Positions 1 to 8,187 are shown, numbered from the stretch's first letter. The stretch is 22,529 bases of DNA from Oscillospiraceae bacterium (GCA_020025175.1 JAHHSM010000021.1:1-22529); one strand, 5' to 3'. The notes: generated from the sequence alone by a model not told the origin. Numbers and translations are program-made.

Positions 1-54
1 GCATCTGTGATATTGATGAAATTGTTCAGTAAAATTAATAAAATACACCATAAT

Positions 55-90
55 AAAAGACCGAGAGAATGATATGCTCTCGGTCTTTTT
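55..90. terminator. Rho-independent terminator after recG, bidirectional
   Basis: A 13-base stem (AAAAGACCGAGAG at 55-67 against CTCTCGGTCTTTT at 77-89) encloses a 9-base loop. It has a T run on the plus strand and, read on the minus strand, TTTT followed by ATTATGG. It lies just past the recG stop at 100, so it ends recG transcription. It could also stop transcription arriving from the left. Positions 1-54 hold no other recognisable feature. Confidence 0.88.
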
Positions 91-99
91 GCGCGTAAA

Positions 100-2154
100 T
101 CAGTTCATGCTGTCAGCAGCGGACTCAAACAGCATATGGATTTTTTCGGAAATACCACGATGTTCCGGATATTCTAATTCAGGATCAGCATCCAGCACCT
201 CGTTTGCTGCTTGGCGTGCTAAATGCATCAATTCCATATCACATTTTAGATCAGCGACTTTGAGACTGGGCAGACCATGCTGCCGCTGGCCGAAAAAGTC
301 ACCCGGGCCGCGTAGAACCAGATCTTCCTGAGCGATTTTGAAGCCGTCATTGGTTCGGGTCATGGCTTTTAGGCGTGTTTTGGTATCCTCACTTTTAGAG
401 TCGGAGAACAGAATGCAGTAAGATTTATGCTGACCACGACCAACGCGCCCACGCAGCTGATGAAGCTGCGAAAGACCGAATTGCTCTGCGTTTTCAATCA
501 CCATAACAGTTGCGTTAGGAACATCCACCCCGACCTCGATAACCGTGGTAGAGACGAGAATATCAAGTTCTGCATGGACGAAGGCTGACATGATTTTTTC
601 TTTTTCGGCGGCTTTCATTTTTCCGTGTACACAGCCGATGCGCAGATCGGGGAAAATATCCTGCTGCAGCTTGATGGTGAAATCCATGACGGTTTTCTTT
701 TCGTTTGGAATGGTGTCGTCGCTGCCGACTAAAGAGCAGACGATATATGCCTGCCTGCCTTGCGCTACATGTTTGCGGATAAATTGGAATACGCGGGGAT
801 GGTAGCTGTTTGGAACGGCAAAGGTGTCTACCGTCTGACGGCCGGGTGGAAGTTCGTTAATGACAGAGACATCCAAATCTCCGTAAATGATAAGTGCCAG
901 TGTACGGGGAATGGGGGTGGCGGACATGACCAATACATGGGGGTTGTCCGCTTTGGCGGACAGTGCTGCACGCTGAGTCACGCCGAAACGGTGCTGCTCA
1001 TCAGCAACTACAAGACCGAGGGATGCGAAATCCACATCTTTTGCAATCAATGCCTGTGTGCCGATTACAAAATCAATTTCTCCGGCAGCAAGCTGTGCTT
1101 GGATACTTTTTTTGGTTTTGGCGGTTACGGAGCCGGTGAGAAGCGCACAGCGAATACCAAGATTTTCAAGCAGCGGAGCAAGGGAACGGTAATGCTGCTG
1201 CGCCAGTAATTCTGTGGGTGCCATCATGGCAGATTGATGACCATTTTTGGCAGTAAAGTAAATGCAGGCGGCAGCAACCATGGTTTTACCAGAGCCGACA
1301 TCACCCTGACACAGGCGGTTCATGGGGCGGTCCGCGCACATATCCCTGATTGCATCTTCAACGGCACGCTGCTGCGCGCCGGTGAGCTGAAAGGGAAGGG
1401 TGTTATAGAAAGGTGACATATCAATGGGCGTGCAGCGTAGACCATGAAGGTCACCGCGCCGCCTGCGTAGAAGCTGCAAACCGGTGCAAAGCAGGAAAAG
1501 CTCTTCGAAGGTCAGTCTGCGCCGGGCAATGGCGAGGGCATCAAAGGATTCCGGGAAATGAATGTTTTCATAGGCATAGCCGATATGACACAAATGATAT
1601 TTGCTGCGGATCTCATCAGGAAGTACATCGGGCAGGATGGTTTCGCAGGCATCTAATCCCTGACGAATGGAACGATGCATCACGTTTTGCGTAATACCGG
1701 CGGTCAAAGGATAGATGGGCATAATGCGGCCGGTTACTTGGTGGGCATTTTCTTTTTCGAAGATGGGATTTGTCATTTGTTTATGCAGCAGCGTGCCCTC
1801 TGCTTTGCCATAAAAAACATAGGTTTCGCCCATGACAAGGGAATTTTTTAAATAAGGCTGATTAAAAAAAGTCAAGAACAGGGTGGATGTGCTGTCCACA
1901 ACTTTGACCTTGAGCAGATCCAGTCCTTTGCGGATATGGGATGCTACAGGGGGAGCGGCTACCATGGCTTTGACACAGGCATATTCGCCAATGGTGAGTG
2001 TGTCGATGGTGCGTATGGCTGCACGATCTTCCCAGGCACGTGGGAAATAGGAAATCAAGCTGTATAAATCTGTGATTCCCAATTTGGCAAGAGATTTTGC
2101 ACGAGCTTCCCCAATGCCCTTCACATACCGTACATCAGTATGTAAGTCGCTCAT
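100..2154 (-). CDS. recG: ATP-dependent DNA helicase RecG
   Basis: RecG is a superfamily 2 helicase that reverses stalled replication forks and branch-migrates Holliday junctions. The 684 residues match the usual family length of about 680-690. An N-terminal wedge/OB-fold region (about 1-240) precedes the helicase core. Visible motifs are Walker A GDVGSGKT (284-291), the DEQH box (385-388), SAT (411-413), and the C-terminal VIEVGVDVP and QLRGRVGRG segments that form motifs V and VI. The start is an ATG preceded by CAGGAGGAGG about 9 bases upstream. The gene is monocistronic: it has its own promoter and terminator, and a separate terminator divides it from folA. No truncation or missing motif was seen. 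Confidence 0.97.
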   Translation of the reverse strand: MSDLHTDVRYVKGIGEARAKSLAKLGITDLYSLISYFPRAWEDRAAIRTIDTLTIGEYACVKAMVAAPPVASHIRKGLDLLKVKVVDSTSTLFLTFFNQPYLKNSLVMGETYVFYGKAEGTLLHKQMTNPIFEKENAHQVTGRIMPIYPLTAGITQNVMHRSIRQGLDACETILPDVLPDEIRSKYHLCHIGYAYENIHFPESFDALAIARRRLTFEELFLLCTGLQLLRRRRGDLHGLRCTPIDMSPFYNTLPFQLTGAQQRAVEDAIRDMCADRPMNRLCQGDVGSGKTMVAAACIYFTAKNGHQSAMMAPTELLAQQHYRSLAPLLENLGIRCALLTGSVTAKTKKSIQAQLAAGEIDFVIGTQALIAKDVDFASLGLVVADEQHRFGVTQRAALSAKADNPHVLVMSATPIPRTLALIIYGDLDVSVINELPPGRQTVDTFAVPNSYHPRVFQFIRKHVAQGRQAYIVCSLVGSDDTIPNEKKTVMDFTIKLQQDIFPDLRIGCVHGKMKAAEKEKIMSAFVHAELDILVSTTVIEVGVDVPNATVMVIENAEQFGLSQLHQLRGRVGRGQHKSYCILFSDSKSEDTKTRLKAMTRTNDGFKIAQEDLVLRGPGDFFGQRQHGLPSLKVADLKCDMELMHLARQAANEVLDADPELEYPEHRGISEKIHMLFESAADSMN

Positions 2155-2187
2155 ATTCTTACGCCTCCTCCTGTTAAAATTAGCATT

Positions 2188-2216
2188 AGTTTACCATAAA
2201 TTGCTGTTGAAAACAA
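2188..2216 (-). promoter_or_regulatory. Predicted sigma-A promoter of recG
   Basis: On the minus strand, -35 TTGTTT (2211-2216), a 17-base spacer and -10 TAAACT (2188-2193) are present, with an extended TGn just before the -10. The predicted transcript starts near 2180, giving a short leader before the ATG at 2154. This is motif reading only. Confidence 0.55.
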
Positions 2217-2252
2217 GGAAAGGAAGGGGGCTAAACCTGATATAAGAGATAT

Positions 2253-2288
2253 AAAAAGTGCCCACAGCTTCAGCTGTGGGCACTTTTT
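2253..2288. terminator. Terminator of the thyA-folA operon
   Basis: A perfect 16-base stem (2253-2268 with 2273-2288) closes a TTCA loop, with A and T runs at the two ends so that it can work in both directions. Its right edge touches the folA stop codon (2288-2290), so it directly follows the thyA-folA transcript on the minus strand. Confidence 0.92.
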
Positions 2289-2782
2289 CAGTTCTGTTCG
2301 TTCACATATTCAACATACTGATAGGAAAGACCTTCGTACTCCATAAAATCAGATTCATGGCGAATTTTCCACTGAGGATGCTCTTGAAGATCGGGGAAAA
2401 AGGCATCTGCTTCCGGAGTGGCATCCACGCGTGTGATCAAGGCGCGGCGGCAGTAGGGGAGAAACTGCCGATAGACAGCATCACCACCAATGATAAATAC
2501 ATCGTTTTGCGGAACATCGGAAACTTCAATCAAAACCTCCTGCACACTATGGCAAACGGTTGCACCATCTATCACTAAGTTCGGATTACGGGACAAAACG
2601 ATATTCGTGCGGTTTGGCAGGGGTTTGCTGCCGGGCAGGGATTTTAAGGTATTGTGGCCCATAATCACGACCTTTTCGGTGGTTAGGGCTTTAAATTGCT
2701 TGAGATCATCGGGAATCCGGAATAACAGTTGATTATCTTTGCCAATACCCCAGTTTCGGCTGACACATACAAGAATATTCAT
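2288..2782 (-). CDS. folA: Dihydrofolate reductase
   Basis: DHFR reduces dihydrofolate to tetrahydrofolate with NADPH. It regenerates the folate that ThyA oxidises, which explains the pairing with the upstream thyA. The 164-residue protein has the usual length. It shows the N-terminal substrate/cofactor segment WGIGKDNQL (11-19), the catalytic acidic residue D26 in IPDDLKQF, the VIMGHNT segment, and FIIGGDAVY for cofactor binding. The ATG at 2782 is preceded by AAGGAGG, and the first bases of that site form the TAA stop of thyA. The two genes are therefore 14 bases apart and probably translationally coupled. The transcript ends in the adjacent strong hairpin. Confidence 0.96.
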   Translation of the reverse strand: MNILVCVSRNWGIGKDNQLLFRIPDDLKQFKALTTEKVVIMGHNTLKSLPGSKPLPNRTNIVLSRNPNLVIDGATVCHSVQEVLIEVSDVPQNDVFIIGGDAVYRQFLPYCRRALITRVDATPEADAFFPDLQEHPQWKIRHESDFMEYEGLSYQYVEYVNEQN

Positions 2783-2796
2783 CGATACAGTCCTCC

Positions 2797-3627
2797 TTAA
2801 ACAGCGACAGGAATTTTTGTGTCAAAGGGATGCGGATCGTATCCCTCTAAAGAGAAACTATCGCGGGAGAATTGATAAAAATCAGTGATAGATGGATCTA
2901 TGCGGAATGCAGGGGCAGCCTTCGGCTCCTTTTTCAGCAGATCCTCGATAATGGGGACATGGCGATCGTAGATATGGGCATCTGCAATGACGTGAACAAG
3001 CTCGCCTGCTTGAAGACCTGCAACTTGAGCCATCATATGAACAAGAACAGCATACTGAACGACGTTCCAGTTATTGGCAGCCAGCATGTCCTGGCTGCGT
3101 TGATTCAAAATAGCGTTTAATGTATTGCCGCTGACATTGAAAGTCATAGAATAGGCACAGGGGTAGAGCGCCATTTCATGCAGGTCTTCAAAGTTATATA
3201 GGTTTGTCATGATACGGCGGGAAGCAGGATTGTGGGTCAAATCATAAATGACACGATCGACCTGATCGAACTCACCCTCAGCGTATTTATGCTTCAAACC
3301 CAATTGATAGCCATATGCCTTGCCGATAGAGCCGGATTCGTCTGCCCATTGATCCCAGATATGACCGTTTAGGTCGTGAATATTATTGGATTTTTTCTGC
3401 CAGATCCACAACAGTTCATCAATTGCAGTTTTAAAAAATGTGCGGCGGATGGTTAAAATAGGGAATTCTTTTTTTAAATCGTAACGGTTCACGATACCAA
3501 ATTTTTTAACGGTATGGGCAGGTACGCCATCATCCCAGCGAGGGCGCACAGTCAGGTCGGTATCCCAAACACCATTTTCAAGAATATCACGGCAATTCTG
3601 CTGAAATACCTTATCTGCGTAGCTCAT
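2797..3627 (-). CDS. thyA: Thymidylate synthase, Bacillus subtilis ThyA type
   Basis: The enzyme methylates dUMP to dTMP using methylenetetrahydrofolate. The 276 residues carry the catalytic cysteine C157 in LYPCAYS, the phosphate-binding NPASRRI region (R137, R138), QRSQD (176-180), N188, and the DAHIYDRH segment (216-223). The pattern around the cysteine (PCAYS rather than the common PPCH), the AYGYQLG segment and the C-terminal PVAV resemble the B. subtilis ThyA/phage phi3T class more than E. coli ThyA; this comparison is from memory. The start is ATG with GAGG about 10 bases upstream. The gene leads the thyA-folA operon and is divergent from the DUF815 gene. No key residue appears to be missing. 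Confidence 0.95.
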   Translation of the reverse strand: MSYADKVFQQNCRDILENGVWDTDLTVRPRWDDGVPAHTVKKFGIVNRYDLKKEFPILTIRRTFFKTAIDELLWIWQKKSNNIHDLNGHIWDQWADESGSIGKAYGYQLGLKHKYAEGEFDQVDRVIYDLTHNPASRRIMTNLYNFEDLHEMALYPCAYSMTFNVSGNTLNAILNQRSQDMLAANNWNVVQYAVLVHMMAQVAGLQAGELVHVIADAHIYDRHVPIIEDLLKKEPKAAPAFRIDPSITDFYQFSRDSFSLEGYDPHPFDTKIPVAV

Positions 3628-3675
3628 AAGGAGTCCCTCACTTTCTTATTATAATTAAGATGTTTTAACTGATAT

Positions 3676-3704
3676 AGTATATCATATGTTCGATATAAAC
3701 ACAA
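3676..3704 (-). promoter_or_regulatory. Predicted sigma-A promoter of thyA-folA
   Basis: Minus strand: -35 TTGTGT (3699-3704), a spacer of exactly 17 bases, and -10 TATACT (3676-3681). Both boxes are close to consensus. It lies about 50 bases upstream of the thyA ATG at 3627. This is the clearest promoter in the 203-base divergent gap 3628-3830. Confidence 0.7.
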
Positions 3705-3754
3705 GAAAAAGGGTGTTACAAATTCATGAATGCTATCCTGATGTCAAGGTGTTA

Positions 3755-3783
3755 TTGAAACCTTTTTATAATTGTGTTAAGTT
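3755..3783 (+). promoter_or_regulatory. Candidate promoter of the DUF815 gene
   Basis: Plus strand: -35 TTGAAA (3755-3760), 17 bases, then TAAGTT (3778-3783) with a TGn extension. A perfect TATAAT also sits at 3767-3772 but has no good -35 box 17 bases upstream, so the true -10 is uncertain. Confidence 0.35.
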
Positions 3784-3830
3784 AGAGTCATTACCATTTA
3801 GCATAATTTTGCTGAAAAGGATGATTTGAG

Positions 3831-5030
3831 ATGGAAGATAGAAGAAAGTATGCATGCAGATTATGGGCGATTTCTGCATATCGTTCCTTTTTGCACCTGC
3901 CGCCGATTCAGGCATTACAGACACTTGTTGCTGAACTGGCAAAGGAATGCCCGGATGCAGAAGTACTCACGGCACAGTATGCGGATGTATTTTACCAAAT
4001 GCAGCTTGCAGGATTCGATTCTCTTGGAGCATATCTTTGGGAGCATTTGCGATATGATGAGACGCCCTATGGAGATGCAGCCGCAAAGGGGAAGGCGAAT
4101 AGAGCGCTCACTCTGGCTGCCAAGAGTGACATTGAAACATTTTCCATGTTTGCTGCTATGGATGGGAGCATGTGGAAAACTTTGCTGGAAAAGTATATCG
4201 GCAAGGAGTATGCTGCCTTTTTGCCGGTATGGAATGCCGATAAAACACTGACATTCGAGGCTGTGACGGCAGAGTATGTGAAAAACGGTGCCGGTGAATT
4301 TGCACGATACAAGGCCTTCTTATGGGAAAATAGAATGCTGCTTCCAATCGCTGATCCTGATCTTGAAGAGTATGATTTAATCGGCTATGAAGAGGAGCGC
4401 AGGGAAGTGGAGGACAATACACGTGCGCTGCTTGCGGGATACAGTGTGAATAACATGCTTCTGTACGGTGCGGCGGGTACAGGTAAATCGGCTACGATTA
4501 AAAGTCTTTTAAAAGTACCTGGGTTTGAAGATCTGAGAATTATCGAGATGGATAAGCAGCAGCTTCAAGATATTCCTGTATTGATCCGTTCCTTGGCAGG
4601 TCTGCGGCAGAAGTTTATTATTTTTATTGATGATTTGAGTTTTGAAACGGCAGATGTGGGATATTCTGTATTGAAAACTGTGTTGGAAGGATCTATCGAA
4701 AAGCGTCCTGCAAATGTTGCAATTTATGCTACTTCCAATCGACGTCATTTAATGCGCGAAACCTTTAGTGAACGCGGAGACGATGAAATCAATATCCGTG
4801 AGTCCATTGAGGAGCGCACGGCACTGGCAGAACGGTTTGGAATTCGTGTGCTGTTCCGCGGACTGAATAAAGCGCAGTATCTTGAGATGGTGCAGATTTT
4901 GGCGCAGCAGGTTTCGCTGGAAATGTCAGCAGAGGAGTTAAAGAGACGCGCTCTTCAGTGGGAACGTGAACATGCCAGCCGTACACCGCGCAGCGCACAG
5001 CAGTTTATTAAATATTTACAGGGATTATGA
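3831..5030 (+). CDS. DUF815-family AAA+ ATPase, function unknown
   Basis: The protein has 399 residues. The first 170 or so form an alpha-rich region without a recognised domain. A DUF815-type P-loop ATPase domain follows: Walker A GAAGTGKS (213-220), Walker B FIIFIDD (262-268), sensor-1-like ATSNRRH (300-306), and ESIEERTALAERFG (325-338), a conserved block of this family. No signal peptide or membrane segment is apparent, so it is probably cytoplasmic. The ATG is preceded by AAAAGGATGA. It is transcribed alone, divergent from thyA and convergent with upp, so the context gives no functional clue. The biological role of DUF815 proteins is not known to me; the family fold suggests ATP-driven remodelling, which is inference. 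Confidence 0.85.
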   Translation: MEDRRKYACRLWAISAYRSFLHLPPIQALQTLVAELAKECPDAEVLTAQYADVFYQMQLAGFDSLGAYLWEHLRYDETPYGDAAAKGKANRALTLAAKSDIETFSMFAAMDGSMWKTLLEKYIGKEYAAFLPVWNADKTLTFEAVTAEYVKNGAGEFARYKAFLWENRMLLPIADPDLEEYDLIGYEEERREVEDNTRALLAGYSVNNMLLYGAAGTGKSATIKSLLKVPGFEDLRIIEMDKQQLQDIPVLIRSLAGLRQKFIIFIDDLSFETADVGYSVLKTVLEGSIEKRPANVAIYATSNRRHLMRETFSERGDDEINIRESIEERTALAERFGIRVLFRGLNKAQYLEMVQILAQQVSLEMSAEELKRRALQWEREHASRTPRSAQQFIKYLQGL

Positions 5031-5043
5031 TTAGATGAACAAT

Positions 5044-5085
5044 AAAAAATACCCATTCCGATAATGGTAGGAATGGGTATTTTTT
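5044..5085. terminator. Shared bidirectional terminator between the DUF815 gene and upp
   Basis: A 16-base stem (5044-5059 with 5070-5085) closes a 10-base loop. It begins with six A and ends with six T, so it has a U tract on either strand. It sits between the convergent stops at 5030 and 5087. Confidence 0.92.
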
Positions 5086-5086
5086 A

Positions 5087-5722
5087 TTACTTTGTGCCGA
5101 AAATACGATCTCCGGCATCACCAAGACCGGGGACAATATAACCATGCTCATTCAGCTTTTCGTCAACGGTGCCGCAGTAGATTTCGACATCAGGGTGATT
5201 TTTCTGCAAACGTTCGATACCGACAGGAGCAGCCAGAAGAACCATCAGCTTAATGTTCTTACAGCCGTATTCTTTCATAAAACCGATTGCGGCATCCGCA
5301 CTGCCGCCGGTGGCCAGCATGGGATCAACAATCAAAACATCACGATCTGCAATATCCTTGGGCATTTTGCAGAAGTACTGAACAGGCTCCAGTGTTTCCT
5401 CGTCGCGATAAAGACCGATGTGCCCCACGCGTGCGTTGGGGACAATGCGCAGCACACCATCTACCAGACCCAGACCCGCACGCAAAATGGGAACTACTGC
5501 GAATTTTTTGCCGTCCAGAGTAGGAACCGTTGCCTTGCAGATGGGAGTTTCGATTTCGGTGGTGGTCAGGGGCAGATTGCGTGTTGCCTCATAAGTCATC
5601 AGCATACCGATTTCCGTGACGATTTCGCGGAACTCCTTTGTGCTGGTATTTTTATCGCGCAAAACACTCAATTTGTGAGCAACCAGAGGATGATCCATGA
5701 TGTGGACATGTTCATTATACAT
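5087..5722 (-). CDS. upp: Uracil phosphoribosyltransferase
   Basis: Upp salvages uracil by joining it to PRPP to give UMP. The 211 residues are the normal size. The PRPP-binding loop is DPMLATGGSA (133-142), the uracil-binding segment is GYIVPGLGDAGD (194-205), and PILRAGLGL (78-86) is another family hallmark. The ATG at 5722 is preferred because AAAAGGAG lies 9 bases upstream. A TTG two codons earlier (5728) would be only 3 bases from that site. The gene is third in the tsaE-tsaB-upp operon, 18 bases after tsaB, and is closed by the shared hairpin. Its pairing with t6A genes is probably not functional. Confidence 0.96.
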   Translation of the reverse strand: MYNEHVHIMDHPLVAHKLSVLRDKNTSTKEFREIVTEIGMLMTYEATRNLPLTTTEIETPICKATVPTLDGKKFAVVPILRAGLGLVDGVLRIVPNARVGHIGLYRDEETLEPVQYFCKMPKDIADRDVLIVDPMLATGGSADAAIGFMKEYGCKNIKLMVLLAAPVGIERLQKNHPDVEIYCGTVDEKLNEHGYIVPGLGDAGDRIFGTK

Positions 5723-5740
5723 ATGCAAATGCTCCTTTTA

Positions 5741-6454
5741 TTATTTAGAAATTTTTTCTTTCTGTAGTCGTTCCCGCTCGGCCTGGGAAAGGCGGAGGTA
5801 TACGGGCTGTAAATCGGCGGAGGAGGTCAGCTTGTCTTCCTTTGCTGCCTTTTCTGCGCACAGACAAACGCCGACAGCATCCTGCATTTGCAGATGCTGC
5901 GGTGCAAGTGTGCAGTTGATGCCTGCCTCACTGAGATAATTATAACACAACAGCGCGCCGTCTCCAACAACAATTTTTGGATAAGAAATCGCCTTTAAAT
6001 CTTCGGCTGCATCGCTGAGCGCGATGGCGCGGTCATCACATAAGCGACGCAGTACACCGCCGCCTTCTGCAAGGAAAAATGCGTTATAAATCTGACTGCG
6101 TCTTGCGTCCATGGCGCAGATAATAAGGGTGTTGTTCAGGTGTGCCAGATTTTGTGCCATGGCTTCTAAAGTAGATATGCCGATGCAGGGAATTTCGCGT
6201 GCCCAGGAAAGTCCCTTGGCGGCGCTGACGCCAATGCGCAGGCCGGTAAAAGAACCGGGACCTGCGGCTACAGCAACTGCATCAATATCGTCCATGGAAA
6301 GATCGCAGTTTTTCAGCATTGCCTCTGCCATGGGAAGCAGTGTACGGCTGTGAGTCAATCCGGAATTCTGAAAGCTGCGCGCAAGAATTTTTCCATCCTC
6401 TGTTAATGCGGCAGAGGCGGATTTTGCAGAGGATTCTAGCCCTAAAATTTTCAT
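5741..6454 (-). CDS. tsaB: tRNA t6A synthesis protein TsaB
   Basis: TsaB is the inactive-paralog partner of TsaD in the complex that transfers threonylcarbamoyl to A37 of ANN-decoding tRNAs. The 237 residues begin MKILGLESS and contain GPGSFTGLRIG (65-75), a TsaB hallmark, and QPVYLRLSQAERE near the C-terminus. I chose the ATG at 6454 because its first bases overlap the TGA of tsaE in an ATGA junction, which is typical of translational coupling. An in-frame extension upstream would add 12 residues not typical of the family. tsaD is not in this window, but tsaE lies directly upstream and tsaC/sua5 is about 10 kb away. Confidence 0.94.
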   Translation of the reverse strand: MKILGLESSAKSASAALTEDGKILARSFQNSGLTHSRTLLPMAEAMLKNCDLSMDDIDAVAVAAGPGSFTGLRIGVSAAKGLSWAREIPCIGISTLEAMAQNLAHLNNTLIICAMDARRSQIYNAFFLAEGGGVLRRLCDDRAIALSDAAEDLKAISYPKIVVGDGALLCYNYLSEAGINCTLAPQHLQMQDAVGVCLCAEKAAKEDKLTSSADLQPVYLRLSQAERERLQKEKISK

Positions 6455-6888
6455 AGAGAATCCACTCCTTCTATGGTAATAACACGCCAATCATCATGTT
6501 GCTCATGGCGGTTTATATGGACGAATACAGTGTCTTTTGGAAGTGCATCGGCAATGTTTTCGCTCCATTCAACAGCACATACACCGCCGCGATCAAGATA
6601 GTCGTCCCAACCGATGTCATAAAGGGCATCGCTGCTGTCCAGACGGTATACATCAAAATGAAACAGCGGCATGGTGCCAAGATATTCGTTGACAATTGTA
6701 AAAGTGGGGCTGGTTACACGCCCTGCGTATCCAAGACCTTTTGCGAGGCCCCGGGTAAAAGCGGTTTTTCCCATCCCAAGACCACCGGAATAAGCAACAA
6801 CAGAACCGGGAGAAAGCTTTTTTGCCAACTGTTCGCCCAGCTGCTCGGTCTGCGCTTCACTGTGAGAAAGATATTCCATTAAAATCAC
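6451..6888 (-). CDS. tsaE: tRNA t6A synthesis ATPase TsaE
   Basis: TsaE is the P-loop ATPase that resets the TsaB-TsaD complex during t6A formation. In 145 residues it shows Walker A GGLGMGKT (35-42), SPTFT (60-64), FHFDVYR (76-82) and the VEWSE segment (106-110), all typical. The start is uncertain: GTG at 6888 gives 145 residues, and ATG at 6879 gives 142. Neither has a convincing ribosome binding site. The stop overlaps the start of tsaB by four bases. A predicted promoter lies about 30-40 bases upstream in the gap shared with the divergent SEDS gene. Confidence 0.93.
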   Translation of the reverse strand: MILMEYLSHSEAQTEQLGEQLAKKLSPGSVVAYSGGLGMGKTAFTRGLAKGLGYAGRVTSPTFTIVNEYLGTMPLFHFDVYRLDSSDALYDIGWDDYLDRGGVCAVEWSENIADALPKDTVFVHINRHEQHDDWRVITIEGVDSL

Positions 6889-6926
6889 ATCGCTTGTCTA
6901 ATCTAAAAATACTTATAATTTTGCTT

Positions 6927-6955
6927 ATTCTATCACAAAACTAGAATTCTGTACA
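6927..6955 (-). promoter_or_regulatory. Candidate promoter of tsaE-tsaB-upp
   Basis: Minus strand: -10 TAGAAT (6927-6932) with an extended TGn, a 17-base spacer, and -35 TGTACA (6950-6955), which matches the consensus at four of six positions. The -35 box lies inside the palindrome at 6946-6959. Confidence 0.45.
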
Positions 6956-6959
6956 GAAT
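6946..6959. promoter_or_regulatory. Perfect 14-base palindrome between divergent promoters, candidate operator
   Basis: ATTCTGTACAGAAT is a perfect inverted repeat. It covers the predicted -35 box of tsaE and ends three bases before the predicted -35 box of the SEDS gene. This is a typical place for a repressor or activator site acting on both promoters. The binding protein is unknown. Confidence 0.4.
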
Positions 6960-6962
6960 AGT

Positions 6963-6991
6963 TTGCCTTGTTTTATTCTTTATGATAAAAT
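6963..6991 (+). promoter_or_regulatory. Predicted sigma-A promoter of the SEDS gene
   Basis: Plus strand: -35 TTGCCT (6963-6968), 17 bases, then -10 TAAAAT (6986-6991) preceded by an extended TGa. The predicted transcript begins near 6998, leaving a leader of about 40 bases before the ATG at 7039. Confidence 0.6.
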
Positions 6992-7038
6992 GAACATCAT
7001 ACTGGATAGATAGAGCCATTTTGGAAAGGATAGGATCC

Positions 7039-8187
7039 ATGGCAGGAAGATTATTAGGTAGAATCAGGAGCTTTATTGGACAGGCAGATTTGATGCTGCT
7101 GGGCTTGTGCTGTGCGGCTGCCGCTTTTGGAGTTGTGCTGATTGCCAGCGCAACAAACTATACGGGTTCACCGCGCTATGTGGTTGTGCAGTCGGTAGCA
7201 TTGCTTCTGGGAATCGTATTATATGCTTTTTTCTCGTTTATAGATGTGGAGGAAATCTCGCAAAAGTGGAAGTGGATTTTTGGCTTCAATGTGCTGGTTA
7301 TTTTGCTTTTGCTGACACCATTGGGCATCAGTGTAGGTGGCAACCGCGCATGGATCAGTATTCCGGGCTTCCCGATGGATATTCAGCCGGCAGAAATCGT
7401 TAAGGTAACATTTATCATTTTGCTGGCAAAACAGTTGTCTTACTTTCAGGAAAAAGAGTTGAGCTCACTGAGGTCTGTTGCGGCTTATGGGGGGCATTTC
7501 CTTTTTATGGTAGGATTGCTGTTTGCGATTTCCGGCGATGCGGGAAGCTGCCTCGTGTATGTGATGATTTTCATTTTTATGACTTTTGCAGCCGGAGTAA
7601 AATTGCGCTGGTTTGCTCTGGGCGGCGGCGCTATTGTGGGAGGATTTATGTTCGCCTGGTGGCAGGATCTGATTCCGGGGTATATGAAGCGGCGTATTGA
7701 GGTCATTTTAGATCACAGCCTGTATCCGGTAGACGAGGGCTGGCATCAAAATAGAAGTCTGATTGCTTTTGGCAGTGGAGATTGGAACGGTCAGGGACTA
7801 TTCAATGGCATCCAAACGCAGCAGCAGAGCAAAGGTAGCTTGCCGGCAAGACACACCGACTTTATTTTCTCTGTTGCCGGCGAAGAACTGGGGTATATCG
7901 GCTGCGTTTTGATTATAGTGCTTCTGGTGGCAATTATTATACGCTGCCTGATTGTGGGCAAGAATGCAAAAACGACTATGGGATCATTAATCTGCGTCGG
8001 CATTGCGGCGATGCTTTCCTTCCAGATGATTGAAAATATCGGCATGTGTATTTTTGTTATGCCGGTTATCGGTCTGACGCTGCCGTTTTTCAGCTATGGC
8101 GGTTCATCGCTTTTAACGATGTTCGCGGCGATGGGAATTGTTTCCGGTGTAAAAATGCGATCACTGCCGGATTGGCTCAGAGATTAA
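7039..8187 (+). CDS. rodA: SEDS peptidoglycan glycosyltransferase (RodA/FtsW/SpoVE family)
   Basis: SEDS proteins polymerise lipid II into glycan strands at the membrane together with a class B PBP. This 382-residue protein is rich in membrane helices (about ten). It keeps the conserved W105 in NRAWISI, the catalytic aspartate D274 in RHTDFIFSVAGEELG, QNRSLIAFGSG (237-247), and the C-terminal PFFSYGGSSLL (349-359). The ATG at 7039 is chosen because GGAAAGGA lies 8 bases upstream; an in-frame TTG at 7021 lies before that site. RodA fits slightly better than FtsW by length, but FtsW or SpoVE cannot be excluded, and no mre or division genes adjoin it. It is transcribed alone. Confidence 0.9.
   Translation: MAGRLLGRIRSFIGQADLMLLGLCCAAAAFGVVLIASATNYTGSPRYVVVQSVALLLGIVLYAFFSFIDVEEISQKWKWIFGFNVLVILLLLTPLGISVGGNRAWISIPGFPMDIQPAEIVKVTFIILLAKQLSYFQEKELSSLRSVAAYGGHFLFMVGLLFAISGDAGSCLVYVMIFIFMTFAAGVKLRWFALGGGAIVGGFMFAWWQDLIPGYMKRRIEVILDHSLYPVDEGWHQNRSLIAFGSGDWNGQGLFNGIQTQQQSKGSLPARHTDFIFSVAGEELGYIGCVLIIVLLVAIIIRCLIVGKNAKTTMGSLICVGIAAMLSFQMIENIGMCIFVMPVIGLTLPFFSYGGSSLLTMFAAMGIVSGVKMRSLPDWLRD

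Noticed and set aside
760..1694. Plus-strand open frames opposite recG
   Set aside because: recG covers the region with all motifs intact; these frames have Cys/His-rich, low-quality translations and no binding sites.
6879..6890. ATG TGA mini-frame just upstream of the tsaE start
   Set aside because: A start codon followed at once by a stop has no ribosome binding site and can arise by chance; no leader-peptide logic was seen.
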